Shown: positions 7,475 through 17,410, counted from the first letter of the stretch. The stretch: 64,000 nucleotides of DNA from Chitinophagaceae bacterium UBA4411 (GCA_002400415.1 DGQP01000015.1:186001-250000); one strand, 5' to 3'. Notes: generated from the letters alone by a model not told the origin. Translations and numbers: made by a program.

Positions 7475-9301
7475 TTATTTCAAATTTAATTTTATCTGTA
7501 ATTCCTCAAACTGTTTCTCATCAATCGTCGCCGGGGCATCCAGCATCACATCTCTTCCTGAATTGTTTTTTGGAAACGCAATAAAATCACGGATACTTTC
7601 ACTGCCGCCGAGAATAGCACAAAGGCGGTCGAAACCGTAAGCAATGCCACCATGCGGTGGTGCGCCATATTCAAAAGCCCCCAGCAGGAAGCCGAACTTA
7701 TGCAATTGCTCTTCCTTATCCATTCCTAACGCCGCAAACATCTTTTCCTGCAATTCCCGTTGATAGATACGGATAGAACCACCTCCAATTTCATTCCCGT
7801 TCAATACCATATCATAAGCATTGGCTTTGATATTGGCATACGGATGTTTCAAATATTCGGCTGCGTTGTGAATAACAGGATCATTACTGATCATGGTCTC
7901 AATGTCAGAAGGCTTGGGCGAAGTGAACGGATGGTGACGGGCTACCCAGCGGTTGCCTTCTTCATCGTATTCAAATAAGGGGAAGTCGAGCACCCACAAT
8001 AATTTATACTCATTATCATTTCTCAGACCTAAACGATTGGCCATTTCCATCCGCAGGTCGCTGATCGCTTTCCGGGTGCGTTCTTCCGCGCCGGCTAAGA
8101 TCAACACAAGATCACCGGCTTTGGCACCCGCCGCATCCGCAATGGCTTTCAGTTTTTCCTCACTAAAAAATTTATCTGCACTGCTCTTGCAGGTTCCGTC
8201 TGCATTACATTTAATGAAGACCAATCCTTTCATACCGATCTGCGGACGTTTCACCCATTCTGTCAGTTCATCCGTTTGTTTGCGGCTGTATTCGCTGCAA
8301 CCGGGTACGGCTATGGCCAGCACAGTCTCTGCTTCATCAAACACTTTAAAATCTGCACCATTGATCAGGGAAGACTGGTCTGCTTTACTTACATACACAG
8401 AAGCCGGTTTTTTTAAATTCAGCACTTGCATGCCGAAACGGATATCCGGTTTGTCATTGCCATAATTCCACATGGCATCTTCCCAGGTCATGCGTTCCAC
8501 TTTCTCTGTATAATCAATCCCCTTTACTTCTTTGAAAATGGATTTGACCATGCCTTCAAACATGTTCAGGATATCTTCCTGCTCCACGAAGGCCATTTCA
8601 CAGTCAATCTGGGTGAACTCAGGCTGGCGGTCAGCACGAAGGTCTTCATCCCGGAAACATTTCACCACCTGGTAATAGCGGTCATAGCCACTCACCATCA
8701 ATAACTGTTTAAATGTTTGCGGTGATTGGGGCAGTGCATAAAACTGGCCGGGGTTCATTCTTGAAGGCACCACGAAATCTCTTGCACCTTCCGGTGTTGA
8801 TTTGATCAGGAAAGGTGTTTCAATATCCATGAAGCCGTTATTGTGCAGGTAGTTTCTCGCAGCACGGTTAACAGCATAACGTAATTCGAGGTTTTTCTTT
8901 ACCGCATTCCTGCGCAGGTCCAGAAAACGGTATTTCATCCGCAGGTCATCCCCGCCATCGGTATCATCCTGGATGGTGAAAGGTGGTACTGCGGATTTAT
9001 TTAAAATTGTAAATGAAGACACACTGATCTCAATATCGCCGGTAGGAATATTGGCGTTCTTATTGCTTCGTTCATTTACTTTCCCGGTAGCCTGCAATAC
9101 AAATTCACGGCCCAAGGGATTTTCTTCCAGCACTTTGTTCAGCTCTTCGCCAAATAACAATTGGGTAATGCCATAACGGTCCCGCAGGTCCACAAAAGTG
9201 ATAGCGCCGAATTTCCGTACCGTCTGTACCCATCCGGCCAGTGTTACTTCTTTATTCGTATCAGCAATTCTGAGTTCCCCGCAGGTGTGAGTTCTGTACA
9301 T
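7475..9301 (-). CDS. aspS: Aspartyl-tRNA synthetase
   Basis: 608 residues from the ATG that gives MYRTHTCGELR, the standard bacterial AspRS start; a long in-frame upstream extension shows no similarity to the family and overlaps the divergent A2M gene. It charges tRNA-Asp with aspartate. Visible: N-terminal OB-fold anticodon-binding domain (VTLAGWVQTVRKFGAITFVDLRD), class II motif 2 (FRDEDLRADRQPEFTQID), the bacterial GAD insertion domain (about 290-420) and motif 3 (GGIAYGFDRL). A perfect TATCTTTG -7 box lies 35 nt upstream, and a 16-bp terminator stem follows the gene. Confidence 0.97.
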   Translation of the reverse strand: MYRTHTCGELRIADTNKEVTLAGWVQTVRKFGAITFVDLRDRYGITQLLFGEELNKVLEENPLGREFVLQATGKVNERSNKNANIPTGDIEISVSSFTILNKSAVPPFTIQDDTDGGDDLRMKYRFLDLRRNAVKKNLELRYAVNRAARNYLHNNGFMDIETPFLIKSTPEGARDFVVPSRMNPGQFYALPQSPQTFKQLLMVSGYDRYYQVVKCFRDEDLRADRQPEFTQIDCEMAFVEQEDILNMFEGMVKSIFKEVKGIDYTEKVERMTWEDAMWNYGNDKPDIRFGMQVLNLKKPASVYVSKADQSSLINGADFKVFDEAETVLAIAVPGCSEYSRKQTDELTEWVKRPQIGMKGLVFIKCNADGTCKSSADKFFSEEKLKAIADAAGAKAGDLVLILAGAEERTRKAISDLRMEMANRLGLRNDNEYKLLWVLDFPLFEYDEEGNRWVARHHPFTSPKPSDIETMISNDPVIHNAAEYLKHPYANIKANAYDMVLNGNEIGGGSIRIYQRELQEKMFAALGMDKEEQLHKFGFLLGAFEYGAPPHGGIAYGFDRLCAILGGSESIRDFIAFPKNNSGRDVMLDAPATIDEKQFEELQIKLNLK

Positions 9302-9336
9302 AATCTTGTCCGTCTTTTTTGAACTATATAAGGCCG

Positions 9337-9344
9337 CAAAGATA
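9337..9344 (-). promoter_or_regulatory. -7 box of the aspS promoter
   Basis: TATCTTTG on the minus strand, an exact TANNTTTG, 35 nt before the aspS ATG. The context TATCTTTGCGGCC is nearly the same as at atpG. No clear -33 TTTG. Confidence 0.6.
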
Positions 9345-9433
9345 AGCAGTACAGGCTTTTCAGGGAAAATATCATCTCCTTGTGTAATTACAGCAGCAGT
9401 TTGCATCCTGACTGTTGTACTGAACCACCGTTT

Positions 9434-12400
9434 ATGAAGAAAGCTATTCTGATCGTACTCATTTGCCTGGGATTTATTGAACAGGCTACTGCCCAGCAGC
9501 CCCTGAAAGATATCCGGAAAAAAAGCTGGATGACCTATGTCTATCTTATCCCCGCTGACACAGCTGAAAAGTATATAAAAAGGGGAATCAAAACCGTTGA
9601 CCATTATTTGGGGCAACGGGCTGCTATGGTTTTCCCGCTGGATTCTATTGACTACGAAAAACTACCGGTTGGTAATTACCTTTTTGTATCCGTGATGGAT
9701 AATGAGTTGCTGGCGAAATACTATTGCCAGACCCGTGTCAGGAGCTATGTGGTCAATAACCAGGTGAGGCCGCAGTTGCTGCTGAGAAATGATGCCGGGG
9801 AATTGTTTGGAAATGCTTTAGTCACAGTTAATGGCAAGCCGGCGTCTTTCAATGAAAAGGCAGGTACGTATGCTGTAAAGCAAAAGGAGCCGGAAGATGC
9901 AGTCATCAAAATGATTGTACCCGGGGATACATCGTTTGCGGAATTTTCCGTCTTCAATGAAAAGTATCGTTCAGTAAGTAAGCAGCGCTGGGCACGGTTC
10001 AGTTATACAAAGATGGGCCGGGTGCTTACCTGGTTGCCGGACAAGATCAATTATATGTTCAGGAACAAACCCCGTAACTGGTTCAGGAAACGCTACCGCA
10101 ATAACCGGTACCAGCAGGGAAAAGGATATATGCTGTTCAGTAAACCGAAGTACTTTCCATCTGATACGGTCAGGTTTAAAGCCTACTTGCTGGATAAAAA
10201 AGGAAAACAATACAAGGAAGGGATAGAAGCATGGCTGAGTTATTACAACGGGCAGTCAACCGTAGTTAAAAAACTGGCTGTGCTGAAACCGGTAAGTGCC
10301 GGTGCTTATGTATATGAGTTCAATACCGGCGATACACTTGGGAATGACAGAACTATCCAGGTATTACTTAAATCTAAGAAGAACAAACTATTACTACAGG
10401 GGAACTTTCATATTGAAGATTATTTACTGGATGAAGTGGCCACTTATAAGATCGGATCAAAGCAAACCAAATATTTTGCAGGGGACACGCTGGAGTTTAC
10501 GGCATCAGCCAAAGATGCTAACGGGCTGCCCCTGATGGATGGAAAGGCGAAGCTGGTAGTACTGAGTGAATCTGTGGATCAGTTTTTCCCCGAGCGGGAA
10601 TTTGTGCCTGATACTTTGTGGCAGGAAGAAAAAACATTGGCTATTGAAGGGGACACTAAATTCATAATTCCCTCCGCTGCATTTCCCAAAGCTGACCTGC
10701 GACTGAAAGTAAAAGCCATTTTCAGGAACAGCAATAATGAAATACAGGAAGAAGATGAAACGGTGGAATATAAATCTGGTGAGGCGGTCATTGATATAAA
10801 GGAACAGGAAGGTCTGCTTATTGCCACTTATTATGAGAATGGTAAGCCTGTTAAACGATCAGGCTGGATGGAAACAGATTTGTCAGTCAGGCCACTTGCA
10901 GTGGAATTCCCGCATACAGTTAAAACAGATCCGTTGGCAGAGTCTTACGAATTCTACCTGAAAAATGAAAGAGATAGCATTACTGAATACACTAATTATG
11001 ATATTGAAAGCAATTATACAGTCGGGTTCAGCAGGATGCAGGAAAAGGATACCGTGGCTTTTGCTTTGTCCAACCCGAACAGGGTGCCGGTGTATTACAG
11101 CATCTTTGACGGGGATAAAAATTTATTCAAAGCATCATCTGATGCGGAATGGATAACCTGGAAAGGTAAAATGCCGGTGGGTAAATCATACCGGGTTAAA
11201 TGGGAATATTACTGGGCCGGAAAAGAACAGCACGGAGCAGAAACTATTGCCGTACTCTCTAAACTGTTATCTTCTGAGATACGATCAGCCGCTACCGTGT
11301 ACCCGGGGCAAACCGACACGATCACTGTTGCAGTAAAAGATTATAAGACCAGGGATGCCAAGGGTGTAAACATTACGGCCGTAAGCTATAATGCACAATT
11401 CGGGGGAGATATCCGTGTGCCCGAGCCGCCCTATATACAAAAGTTCAGGGGGAAGGCCCCGTTACAGTATGATCAATTTGAAACAGAAGAAGCTGTGGCG
11501 GCGAACAAATTTTTATTGGGACACCACCCCGGCTGGCGGCAGAGATTTGAGCTGGATTCGATGCCGTATTACCAATTCTTATTCCCGGCCGAAAAATACC
11601 AGTTGCGTAAATCGAGAATACAGAATATTCTGCCCCAGGTATCCGTATTTGCAGTAAAACAAGGTGTGCCGCAGGAAATTTATTTACTCTACATCAACCG
11701 GGAGCTGGTTTATTACAATGCTGTTACGGATAAAGGAGCTTATGCATTCACCCGTTTTCCGGGTTATGTGCAGATCGGTATCCGCTTAAAGGATAAATAC
11801 ATTGAGTATGACAGTATTTACCTGCAGCCTTATTACAAACATGATATTGTTTTTGATATTGATAAGTTAACCGGAAAAGATAAAATAAAAGAAATGCCTC
11901 TCTACTGGGACTGGCAGGAAAGGGGCCTGCTGGAAAGTAAAATATTGCGGATTGAAAATAACTACCGCAACAATTATGGCTATATATGGCAGGATGATAA
12001 AGCTGTTTTCCTGGGTAGTAATAACGAGCATGTGACCGGGCCCTTTGTGAATAATGACAGTATCCAGTTCTATAAACCCGGTGATTTTGATTTTAAGTTC
12101 ATGTTTGAACCGGGTTACCGCTACCGGGTAACGCCGAAGATGGTGCGGCTGGAAAAAATACCTTTGTTTCCTAATTACCCCAAAGTTTATTTGCCAAACC
12201 GGCTAACGGTCTGGTCTTTGGGTGATACGATACCGGAATTGCCGGAAATAAAATATGATAAAACCCCGGCAAGAGCTTTCCTGGAACAGGCAGGGTATAA
12301 TGCATATTATAAAAACAGCAACAGCAGCCGCATCATGCTCAAATTCCCGGCTGACAGCTCGATTGTTTACACGATACTGTATAACAAGGAGGTGGCAAAC

Positions 12401-15247
12401 GATTACAAAGTATTGTGGGGGCCTGTTTCCACACTTAATAATATTGCGGCAGGCACTTATTCGGTGATTATTGTAACCCGTTACTTCAATTTCAATGAAG
12501 CGGGGAATATTGATGTCAGCGCAAATGGTACTTATTGTATACGTTTTGAAAAGCAGGGGTATACAAGGCAGAATAATTTTATAGACTGGTTACTGGCGCA
12601 GCAGGAACAGGGAAGAAAAGAAAGAGAAGAGGCGCTGGCGAAAAAGAGAATGGAAGAAGCAGAAAGGGAAAAGAAATTTGAAGCGCCGAAAATGAATTTG
12701 CCGGCAGGTACCGGAACGATCTCCGGAAGAGTGACCGATACAAAAGGGAAAGACCCTGTGGTAGGAGCCAGCGTGTGGATAAAGGGATATAATAAAGGGA
12801 CGGTCACAAATGCCACCGGAGAATACACATTGCAGGGAATAAAAGGCGGTGCCTATGTACTGCAGTTTTCTGCCGTAGGATATGAAACGGCAGAAGTTTC
12901 AGTATCTGTTTATGAAGGAGGTCATTCCACCGCTGACGCTTCTCTGAATACGAGTACAGCCTCATTAGAAGAAGTGGTGGTAGTTGGATACGGAGTCTCC
13001 CGTAAAAAAAATCTTACTGGCTCTATTACTTCAATAAGAACCGAACAATTATTACTGGGTAAAGTATCGGGTCTGAATGTGCAGGCTGCTGATGGTTTTA
13101 CAGGCGCTTCAGCTAATATAAGGATACGTGGTATTACAACATTAACATCGGATAATTCACCATTAATTGTTGTTGATGGCATTCCTGTTGATGCGATGCC
13201 CGCTGATCTTGATCCTGCAGATATTACATCAACGAGTATATTAAAAGATGCAGCTGCTGTTGCTTTATACGGGGCAAGGGCTGCCGGAGGTGTTATCATC
13301 ATCACCACGAAAGCGTTTAACCCGAAAATGATCAGGGAGCAATTCCGGGATTACGCCTTCTGGAAACCTAACCTGATCACGGACGAAAACGGGGAAGTAA
13401 AATTTACGGTCACCTACCCGGATAATATTACCAGTTGGAAGACTTATATAGTGGGAATGGATAAAAAAAGAAGGATCACTAAAACCTCTTCCATCGTTAA
13501 AGCCTTTAAACCAATGCTGGCACAATTATCAGCGCCGCAATTTTTAGTGGAAGAGGACACGGCGGTACTGATTGGTAAGAAGATCAACTATACAAATGCT
13601 GCATTGAATGTGAATGTTGATTTTTCTGTCAACGGGCAACTAATGCTAAAGTCAAATGAAACACTGGCTGCAAACAATGCGGAAATCAGTGAATTGGGTA
13701 TTGCAGCCGGTATGGGAAAAGACACTCTCAGGGCCAGGTTCACGATGAAAGCCACAACAGGATTTGCAGACGGGGAACTCAGGTCAATACCCGTAATCCG
13801 GAAAGGTACGACTGAAACGGTGGGCAATTTTCACCTGCTGGAAAAGGATACCACTGTTTCTTTTACAGCCAATCCTCTGGCAGGTAATGTAAAACTGTAT
13901 GCACAAAACAACACACTTGATCTGCTGCTCGAAGAAATTGACTATTTAAAAAAATATCCTTACTACTGTATGGAGCAAACAGCTTCCAAACTGACAGGGC
14001 TGGCCATGGAGAAAAAAATCAGGGCTGCACTCAGCCAGGACTTCAGCAACGAAAAAGAAATGAAAAAGCTGCTTGAGAAATTACAGAAGGGCCAGTTATT
14101 TGATGGCGGCTGGAGCTGGTGGGAGGGAGGAAAGCCCAACCTGTCTATCACTAATTATATCACAAGAGCATTGCTTGAACTGCGGGGCGATCCTTTACTG
14201 GAAACGAATATCAGGAATGCGTTGCTCTACCTGCAAAACCAGTTGCCGCGGCTGAACAGGTATGAACTGCTGGAAACATTATATACGCTGAGCGAAGCAG
14301 GTCATGATATGGACTATAGTATGTACCTGCGCAGGATCCCGTTTGATTCGCTTACACAACACCAGCAATGGCAAATGACTGCTGTATTGCAACAACAAAA
14401 ATTATCGTTTGATAAAGAGTTAAAAAAACTCATGGATAAAAAAAAGGCCACTATGCCCGGAGGTTTACATTGGGGAGATAAAACGTACTCGTGGAACAGT
14501 AACCATATTGCCACAACCGTAATGGCGTATAAATTGCTGGGCAAACTGCCCGGTTATGAAGATGAAACAAGAAGGGTTACACAATATTTCCTGGAAATGC
14601 GAAAAGAAGAAGGACATTGGAGAAATACCGTGGAATCTGCCAGCATCTTATCGGCCATTCTGCCAAAAAAACTGGAAGAGAACAGGAATTTTACCGAACC
14701 GGCTGTTTTATCTGTAAAAGGAGATACCAGTTTTACGATTACCCGGTTCCCTTTCAGTATTGGGATTACAGATCATTACAAACAACTGAGCATAACAAAA
14801 TCAGGAGGGGGCTTGGTTTACTTCACGGCTTACCAGCAATTATTTAACCCGGCCCCGATGGCGGTTGACAGCAATTTCAGCATCAGTACTTATTTTGAAA
14901 ACAGCCGGTCTGTGATCAGTTCACTGAAAGCCGGTGAGAAAGTAATCATGAAAGTGGTCGTAAATGTGAAAAGCGATGCTGATTTTGTACAGGTTGAAAT
15001 TCCTATTCCGGCAGGTTGCACGTATGGAAAGAAAGGCGGCGACAACTGGAATGAGCACCGTGAGTATTATAAAGACCGGGTAATGATTTTTGCAGAAAAA
15101 ATGAACAAAGGAAAGTATACCTATGAGATTGAACTGGAACCACGGTACAGCGGACGATATACAATTAACCCGGCCAAAGCTGAATTGATGTACTTCCCGG
15201 TGTTTTATGGAAGAAATAATATCCGGCAGATTGAGATTGAAAAATAA
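9434..15247 (+). CDS. Alpha-2-macroglobulin-like protein with embedded carboxypeptidase-regulatory and TonB plug domains
   Basis: 1,937 residues from the ATG with a clean signal peptide (MKKAILIVLICLGF, cleaved after about residue 21). N-terminal macroglobulin domains include an MG2-like stretch near 230-330 (SKPKYFPSDTVRFKAYLLD). A charged helical linker (about 1053-1089, KEREEALAKKRMEEAER) precedes a carboxypeptidase-regulatory-like domain (about 1092-1175, GTISGRVTDTKGKDPVVGAS) and a SusC-type TonB plug (about 1177-1292, LEEVVVVGYG to GARAAGGVIIITTK). The A2M core resumes at about 1305 (WKPNLITDENGEVKFTVTYPD), with a thioester-type CMEQ motif at 1512-1515, an alpha-helical toroid and C-terminal beta domains. 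No TonB barrel follows. A2M proteins trap proteases; the plug's role here is unknown. Two M90-like peptidases follow on the same strand. Confidence 0.88.
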   Translation: MKKAILIVLICLGFIEQATAQQPLKDIRKKSWMTYVYLIPADTAEKYIKRGIKTVDHYLGQRAAMVFPLDSIDYEKLPVGNYLFVSVMDNELLAKYYCQTRVRSYVVNNQVRPQLLLRNDAGELFGNALVTVNGKPASFNEKAGTYAVKQKEPEDAVIKMIVPGDTSFAEFSVFNEKYRSVSKQRWARFSYTKMGRVLTWLPDKINYMFRNKPRNWFRKRYRNNRYQQGKGYMLFSKPKYFPSDTVRFKAYLLDKKGKQYKEGIEAWLSYYNGQSTVVKKLAVLKPVSAGAYVYEFNTGDTLGNDRTIQVLLKSKKNKLLLQGNFHIEDYLLDEVATYKIGSKQTKYFAGDTLEFTASAKDANGLPLMDGKAKLVVLSESVDQFFPEREFVPDTLWQEEKTLAIEGDTKFIIPSAAFPKADLRLKVKAIFRNSNNEIQEEDETVEYKSGEAVIDIKEQEGLLIATYYENGKPVKRSGWMETDLSVRPLAVEFPHTVKTDPLAESYEFYLKNERDSITEYTNYDIESNYTVGFSRMQEKDTVAFALSNPNRVPVYYSIFDGDKNLFKASSDAEWITWKGKMPVGKSYRVKWEYYWAGKEQHGAETIAVLSKLLSSEIRSAATVYPGQTDTITVAVKDYKTRDAKGVNITAVSYNAQFGGDIRVPEPPYIQKFRGKAPLQYDQFETEEAVAANKFLLGHHPGWRQRFELDSMPYYQFLFPAEKYQLRKSRIQNILPQVSVFAVKQGVPQEIYLLYINRELVYYNAVTDKGAYAFTRFPGYVQIGIRLKDKYIEYDSIYLQPYYKHDIVFDIDKLTGKDKIKEMPLYWDWQERGLLESKILRIENNYRNNYGYIWQDDKAVFLGSNNEHVTGPFVNNDSIQFYKPGDFDFKFMFEPGYRYRVTPKMVRLEKIPLFPNYPKVYLPNRLTVWSLGDTIPELPEIKYDKTPARAFLEQAGYNAYYKNSNSSRIMLKFPADSSIVYTILYNKEVANDYKVLWGPVSTLNNIAAGTYSVIIVTRYFNFNEAGNIDVSANGTYCIRFEKQGYTRQNNFIDWLLAQQEQGRKEREEALAKKRMEEAEREKKFEAPKMNLPAGTGTISGRVTDTKGKDPVVGASVWIKGYNKGTVTNATGEYTLQGIKGGAYVLQFSAVGYETAEVSVSVYEGGHSTADASLNTSTASLEEVVVVGYGVSRKKNLTGSITSIRTEQLLLGKVSGLNVQAADGFTGASANIRIRGITTLTSDNSPLIVVDGIPVDAMPADLDPADITSTSILKDAAAVALYGARAAGGVIIITTKAFNPKMIREQFRDYAFWKPNLITDENGEVKFTVTYPDNITSWKTYIVGMDKKRRITKTSSIVKAFKPMLAQLSAPQFLVEEDTAVLIGKKINYTNAALNVNVDFSVNGQLMLKSNETLAANNAEISELGIAAGMGKDTLRARFTMKATTGFADGELRSIPVIRKGTTETVGNFHLLEKDTTVSFTANPLAGNVKLYAQNNTLDLLLEEIDYLKKYPYYCMEQTASKLTGLAMEKKIRAALSQDFSNEKEMKKLLEKLQKGQLFDGGWSWWEGGKPNLSITNYITRALLELRGDPLLETNIRNALLYLQNQLPRLNRYELLETLYTLSEAGHDMDYSMYLRRIPFDSLTQHQQWQMTAVLQQQKLSFDKELKKLMDKKKATMPGGLHWGDKTYSWNSNHIATTVMAYKLLGKLPGYEDETRRVTQYFLEMRKEEGHWRNTVESASILSAILPKKLEENRNFTEPAVLSVKGDTSFTITRFPFSIGITDHYKQLSITKSGGGLVYFTAYQQLFNPAPMAVDSNFSISTYFENSRSVISSLKAGEKVIMKVVVNVKSDADFVQVEIPIPAGCTYGKKGGDNWNEHREYYKDRVMIFAEKMNKGKYTYEIELEPRYSGRYTINPAKAELMYFPVFYGRNNIRQIEIEK

Positions 15248-15302
15248 GCGCAGGGTGCTGAGCTGTCAACAGGTTGGTTTGGTATATTTATAAGATATTA
15301 CT

Positions 15303-16094
15303 ATGGCCAGCCTTATTACTAAAATCCTGAAGCAACTATTCAGTAAGAAAACAATTCCGGCTGAGCAGGCTACTTACGAGGAAGAAATGCTCCTGCATAC
15401 CGTGATGGAGTATTCTCGGATTATCAGTCAGTTTATTCCTTACTTCACTACATTGAGCTCGTCAGAAAAGCAACGCTTCATTAAGCGGACCTGGTATTTC
15501 AGGAATAGTAAAATATTTCATTACATAGGGTTGGAAGAAAAAAGTGAGATACCAGTACTGGTTAGTGCTGCTGCCGTGCAACTTACATTCGGGTTGCGCA
15601 GGTATAAACTTGGTTATTTCAAACATATTTATATCATGCCGGATGCCTACCAGTTTGAAAAACCTGGTGATCTGTACATCGGCCATGTATCGCCAAAAGG
15701 CATTTATCTTTCCTGGAAACATTTTTTACAGGGCTACGAAAATGCTGCTGATAATGTGAATGTGGCCATCCATGAAATGGCGCATGCACTTGAGTATAAT
15801 AATTTCATGGATCATGCGGATGCGGATCCGAAATTCCGGGCAGATTTCCAGTTGTTCCCGGTAGTGTATGGTCCGGCTATTGCTCATATGATAACCACAA
15901 GGCGCAGTTACCTCCGGTCCTATGCCTATACTAACATCAGGGAGTTCTGGGCGGTGAGTGTGGAAAGTTTTTTTGAAAATCCTGCCGCCCTCAAATCTGC
16001 GATGCCCAAACTCTACTACGTTATTTGCGAAATACTTAAGCAGGATCCACTTGCCGCAGAGCGTAATACTACGATTGTGGAATTCGCTAAATAA
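15303..16094 (+). CDS. MtfA/M90-family zinc peptidase, copy 1
   Basis: 263 residues, without a signal peptide, resembling the MtfA (DgsA anti-repressor) zinc-dependent peptidase family. The zinc site is visible as AIHEMAHALEYNNF (HExxH) and a downstream glutamate in FWAVSVESFFENP. Other family marks are KQRFIKRTWYFRNSKIFHYIGLEE and YIGHVSPKGIYLSWKHFLQGY. In E. coli MtfA binds the glucose repressor Mlc and has aminopeptidase activity; the target in this organism is not known. It begins 55 nt after the A2M/plug gene and is followed by a clear paralogue, indicating tandem duplication. Confidence 0.88.
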   Translation: MASLITKILKQLFSKKTIPAEQATYEEEMLLHTVMEYSRIISQFIPYFTTLSSSEKQRFIKRTWYFRNSKIFHYIGLEEKSEIPVLVSAAAVQLTFGLRRYKLGYFKHIYIMPDAYQFEKPGDLYIGHVSPKGIYLSWKHFLQGYENAADNVNVAIHEMAHALEYNNFMDHADADPKFRADFQLFPVVYGPAIAHMITTRRSYLRSYAYTNIREFWAVSVESFFENPAALKSAMPKLYYVICEILKQDPLAAERNTTIVEFAK

Positions 16095-16153
16095 GCTGCC
16101 GGGGCTTGCATATTGGGATACCATTGTCTATATTGGAAGACGAACCGTACTTT

Positions 16154-16936
16154 ATGCACTCCTTTCTCAGAAAATTGAATGGCATTTTTGCCCGTGGGCC
16201 CGTTACAACCGCTTCCACCACTCCCGGCGATATCTTGTTGCAGGAGGAAGAATACAACAATTATTCATTTGTAATCGGAAGCCTCTTTACTTATTTTAAT
16301 GACCTGCCGGAGGAACAAAGAAGAAGGTTTGTAAAAAGAGTACATGAATTTAAAGCAGGTAAGAAATTCCATTTCATCGGGCTGGAGAATAATGAAGATG
16401 CAGCCACACTGGTCAGCTCTTCTGCTGTCCAGGTTACTTTCGGGTTAGATAATTACCTGCTCGCACACTTCAAGGATATCTACATTCTTGCCGATGCCTA
16501 TCATATGGACAATGATGATGAGTTATATATTGGCCATGTGGCGCCGGAAGGCATTTATCTTTCCTGGAAACATTTTTTGTATGGTTACTCGCAGAAGAAT
16601 GATAATATCAATGTAGCCGTGCATGAAATGTCGCATGCTTTGTTATATAATAATTTCTTTGCCCAGTACGGGATGGACTCGCATTTCCGGCTGAATTACG
16701 AGAAATTTTCCAAAAGCACCGGCCCCATACTGGCCGATGTGATCACGAACCGCCAGAGTTATTTGCGCAGTTATGCCTTCAGCAATCTGCACGAATTCTG
16801 GGCCGTTAGTGCAGAAGCATTTTTTGAAAATCCGAAAGGATTAAAAGATAATATGCCCGACCTCTATGAAGCCTTGTGCCGGGTATTGAACCAGGATCCT
16901 ATGACAGCCACTAAAATTCTAAAATCCCAACCATGA
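16154..16936 (+). CDS. MtfA/M90-family zinc peptidase, copy 2
   Basis: 260 residues from the ATG giving MHSFLRKLNGIF, which aligns with the start of the preceding paralogue; an upstream TTG is possible but less likely. Zinc motif AVHEMSHALLYNNF and the distal FWAVSAEAFFENP are both present, so this copy also looks active. It shares long identical stretches with copy 1 (such as GIYLSWKHFL and the RQSYLRSYA-type segment) but differs at the N- and C-termini. The 59-nt gap between the copies has no terminator, so they are probably co-transcribed. The gene ends before an inverted repeat shared with the convergent membrane-protein gene. Confidence 0.85.
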   Translation: MHSFLRKLNGIFARGPVTTASTTPGDILLQEEEYNNYSFVIGSLFTYFNDLPEEQRRRFVKRVHEFKAGKKFHFIGLENNEDAATLVSSSAVQVTFGLDNYLLAHFKDIYILADAYHMDNDDELYIGHVAPEGIYLSWKHFLYGYSQKNDNINVAVHEMSHALLYNNFFAQYGMDSHFRLNYEKFSKSTGPILADVITNRQSYLRSYAFSNLHEFWAVSAEAFFENPKGLKDNMPDLYEALCRVLNQDPMTATKILKSQP

Positions 16937-16977
16937 TTACGCTGACTGTTATTTATCTCTATCGCCGTTACTTTATG

Positions 16978-17026
16978 AAAAAGAAAAAAGTACTTGCTCT
17001 CAGCTGATCGCTGCTTTTTTCTTTTT
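16978..17026. terminator. A/T-rich inverted repeat between convergent genes
   Basis: A perfect 13-bp inverted repeat (AAAAAGAAAAAAG and its complement) with a 23-nt spacer. One arm lies in intergenic DNA, the other encodes the last lysines of the minus-strand membrane protein. It may end transcription from both sides, though the stem has little G/C. Confidence 0.4.
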
Positions 17027-17410
17027 GAGCTCTGCCGGGCGTTGTACTGCATAGTAGTACAACAGGAAAAGACTACCCGCAATAAAAGGCAGCAGTGATA
17101 AATGTTTGCCGGTAAAATCTCCCCAGATAATTACCGAGTCAAACTCAAAGAACTCGCTGATCATCCAGAAAGAGTTGGCGCTGATCCATAACGCCACTGC
17201 CAGGTTATGAGCTAATTCAGCTTTGATCTGCCGGGTACGCCAGGCAATAATAATGGCGATTGTCAATGTGGGGATCACCATAGCAATCCCTAATACTTTC
17301 CAGATCATACACCAGCTGATATCTTTCACCAGCCAGAAAACAATATGCATATTTTCCATACGGCGGTAACGGGCCGGAATGCTGTATGCTGATTCAGTTG
17401 TTGCAGCCAT
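17000..17410 (-). CDS. Small integral membrane protein, unknown function
   Basis: 136 residues with three strong hydrophobic helices (about 34-57, 70-88, 104-121) and a lysine-rich C-terminus (ELKKKKAAIS). No known family recognised. The poly-lysine codons form one arm of a 13-bp perfect inverted repeat with the intergenic DNA just beyond the stop. It starts 11 nt downstream of the FAD oxidoreductase stop. A TAAATTTA box lies 6 nt before the ATG. Whether it works with the oxidoreductase is not evident. Confidence 0.65.
   Translation of the reverse strand: MAATTESAYSIPARYRRMENMHIVFWLVKDISWCMIWKVLGIAMVIPTLTIAIIIAWRTRQIKAELAHNLAVALWISANSFWMISEFFEFDSVIIWGDFTGKHLSLLPFIAGSLFLLYYYAVQRPAELKKKKAAIS

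Noticed and set aside
9302..9616. N-terminal extension of aspS by 105 codons
   Set aside because: The extension has no AspRS similarity, overlaps the divergent gene's leader and leaves the normal MYRTH start internal.
13963..13980. CMEQ as proof of an active thioester
   Set aside because: The motif alone is suggestive. It lies in the correct region, but thioester formation also depends on surrounding structure that cannot be seen here.
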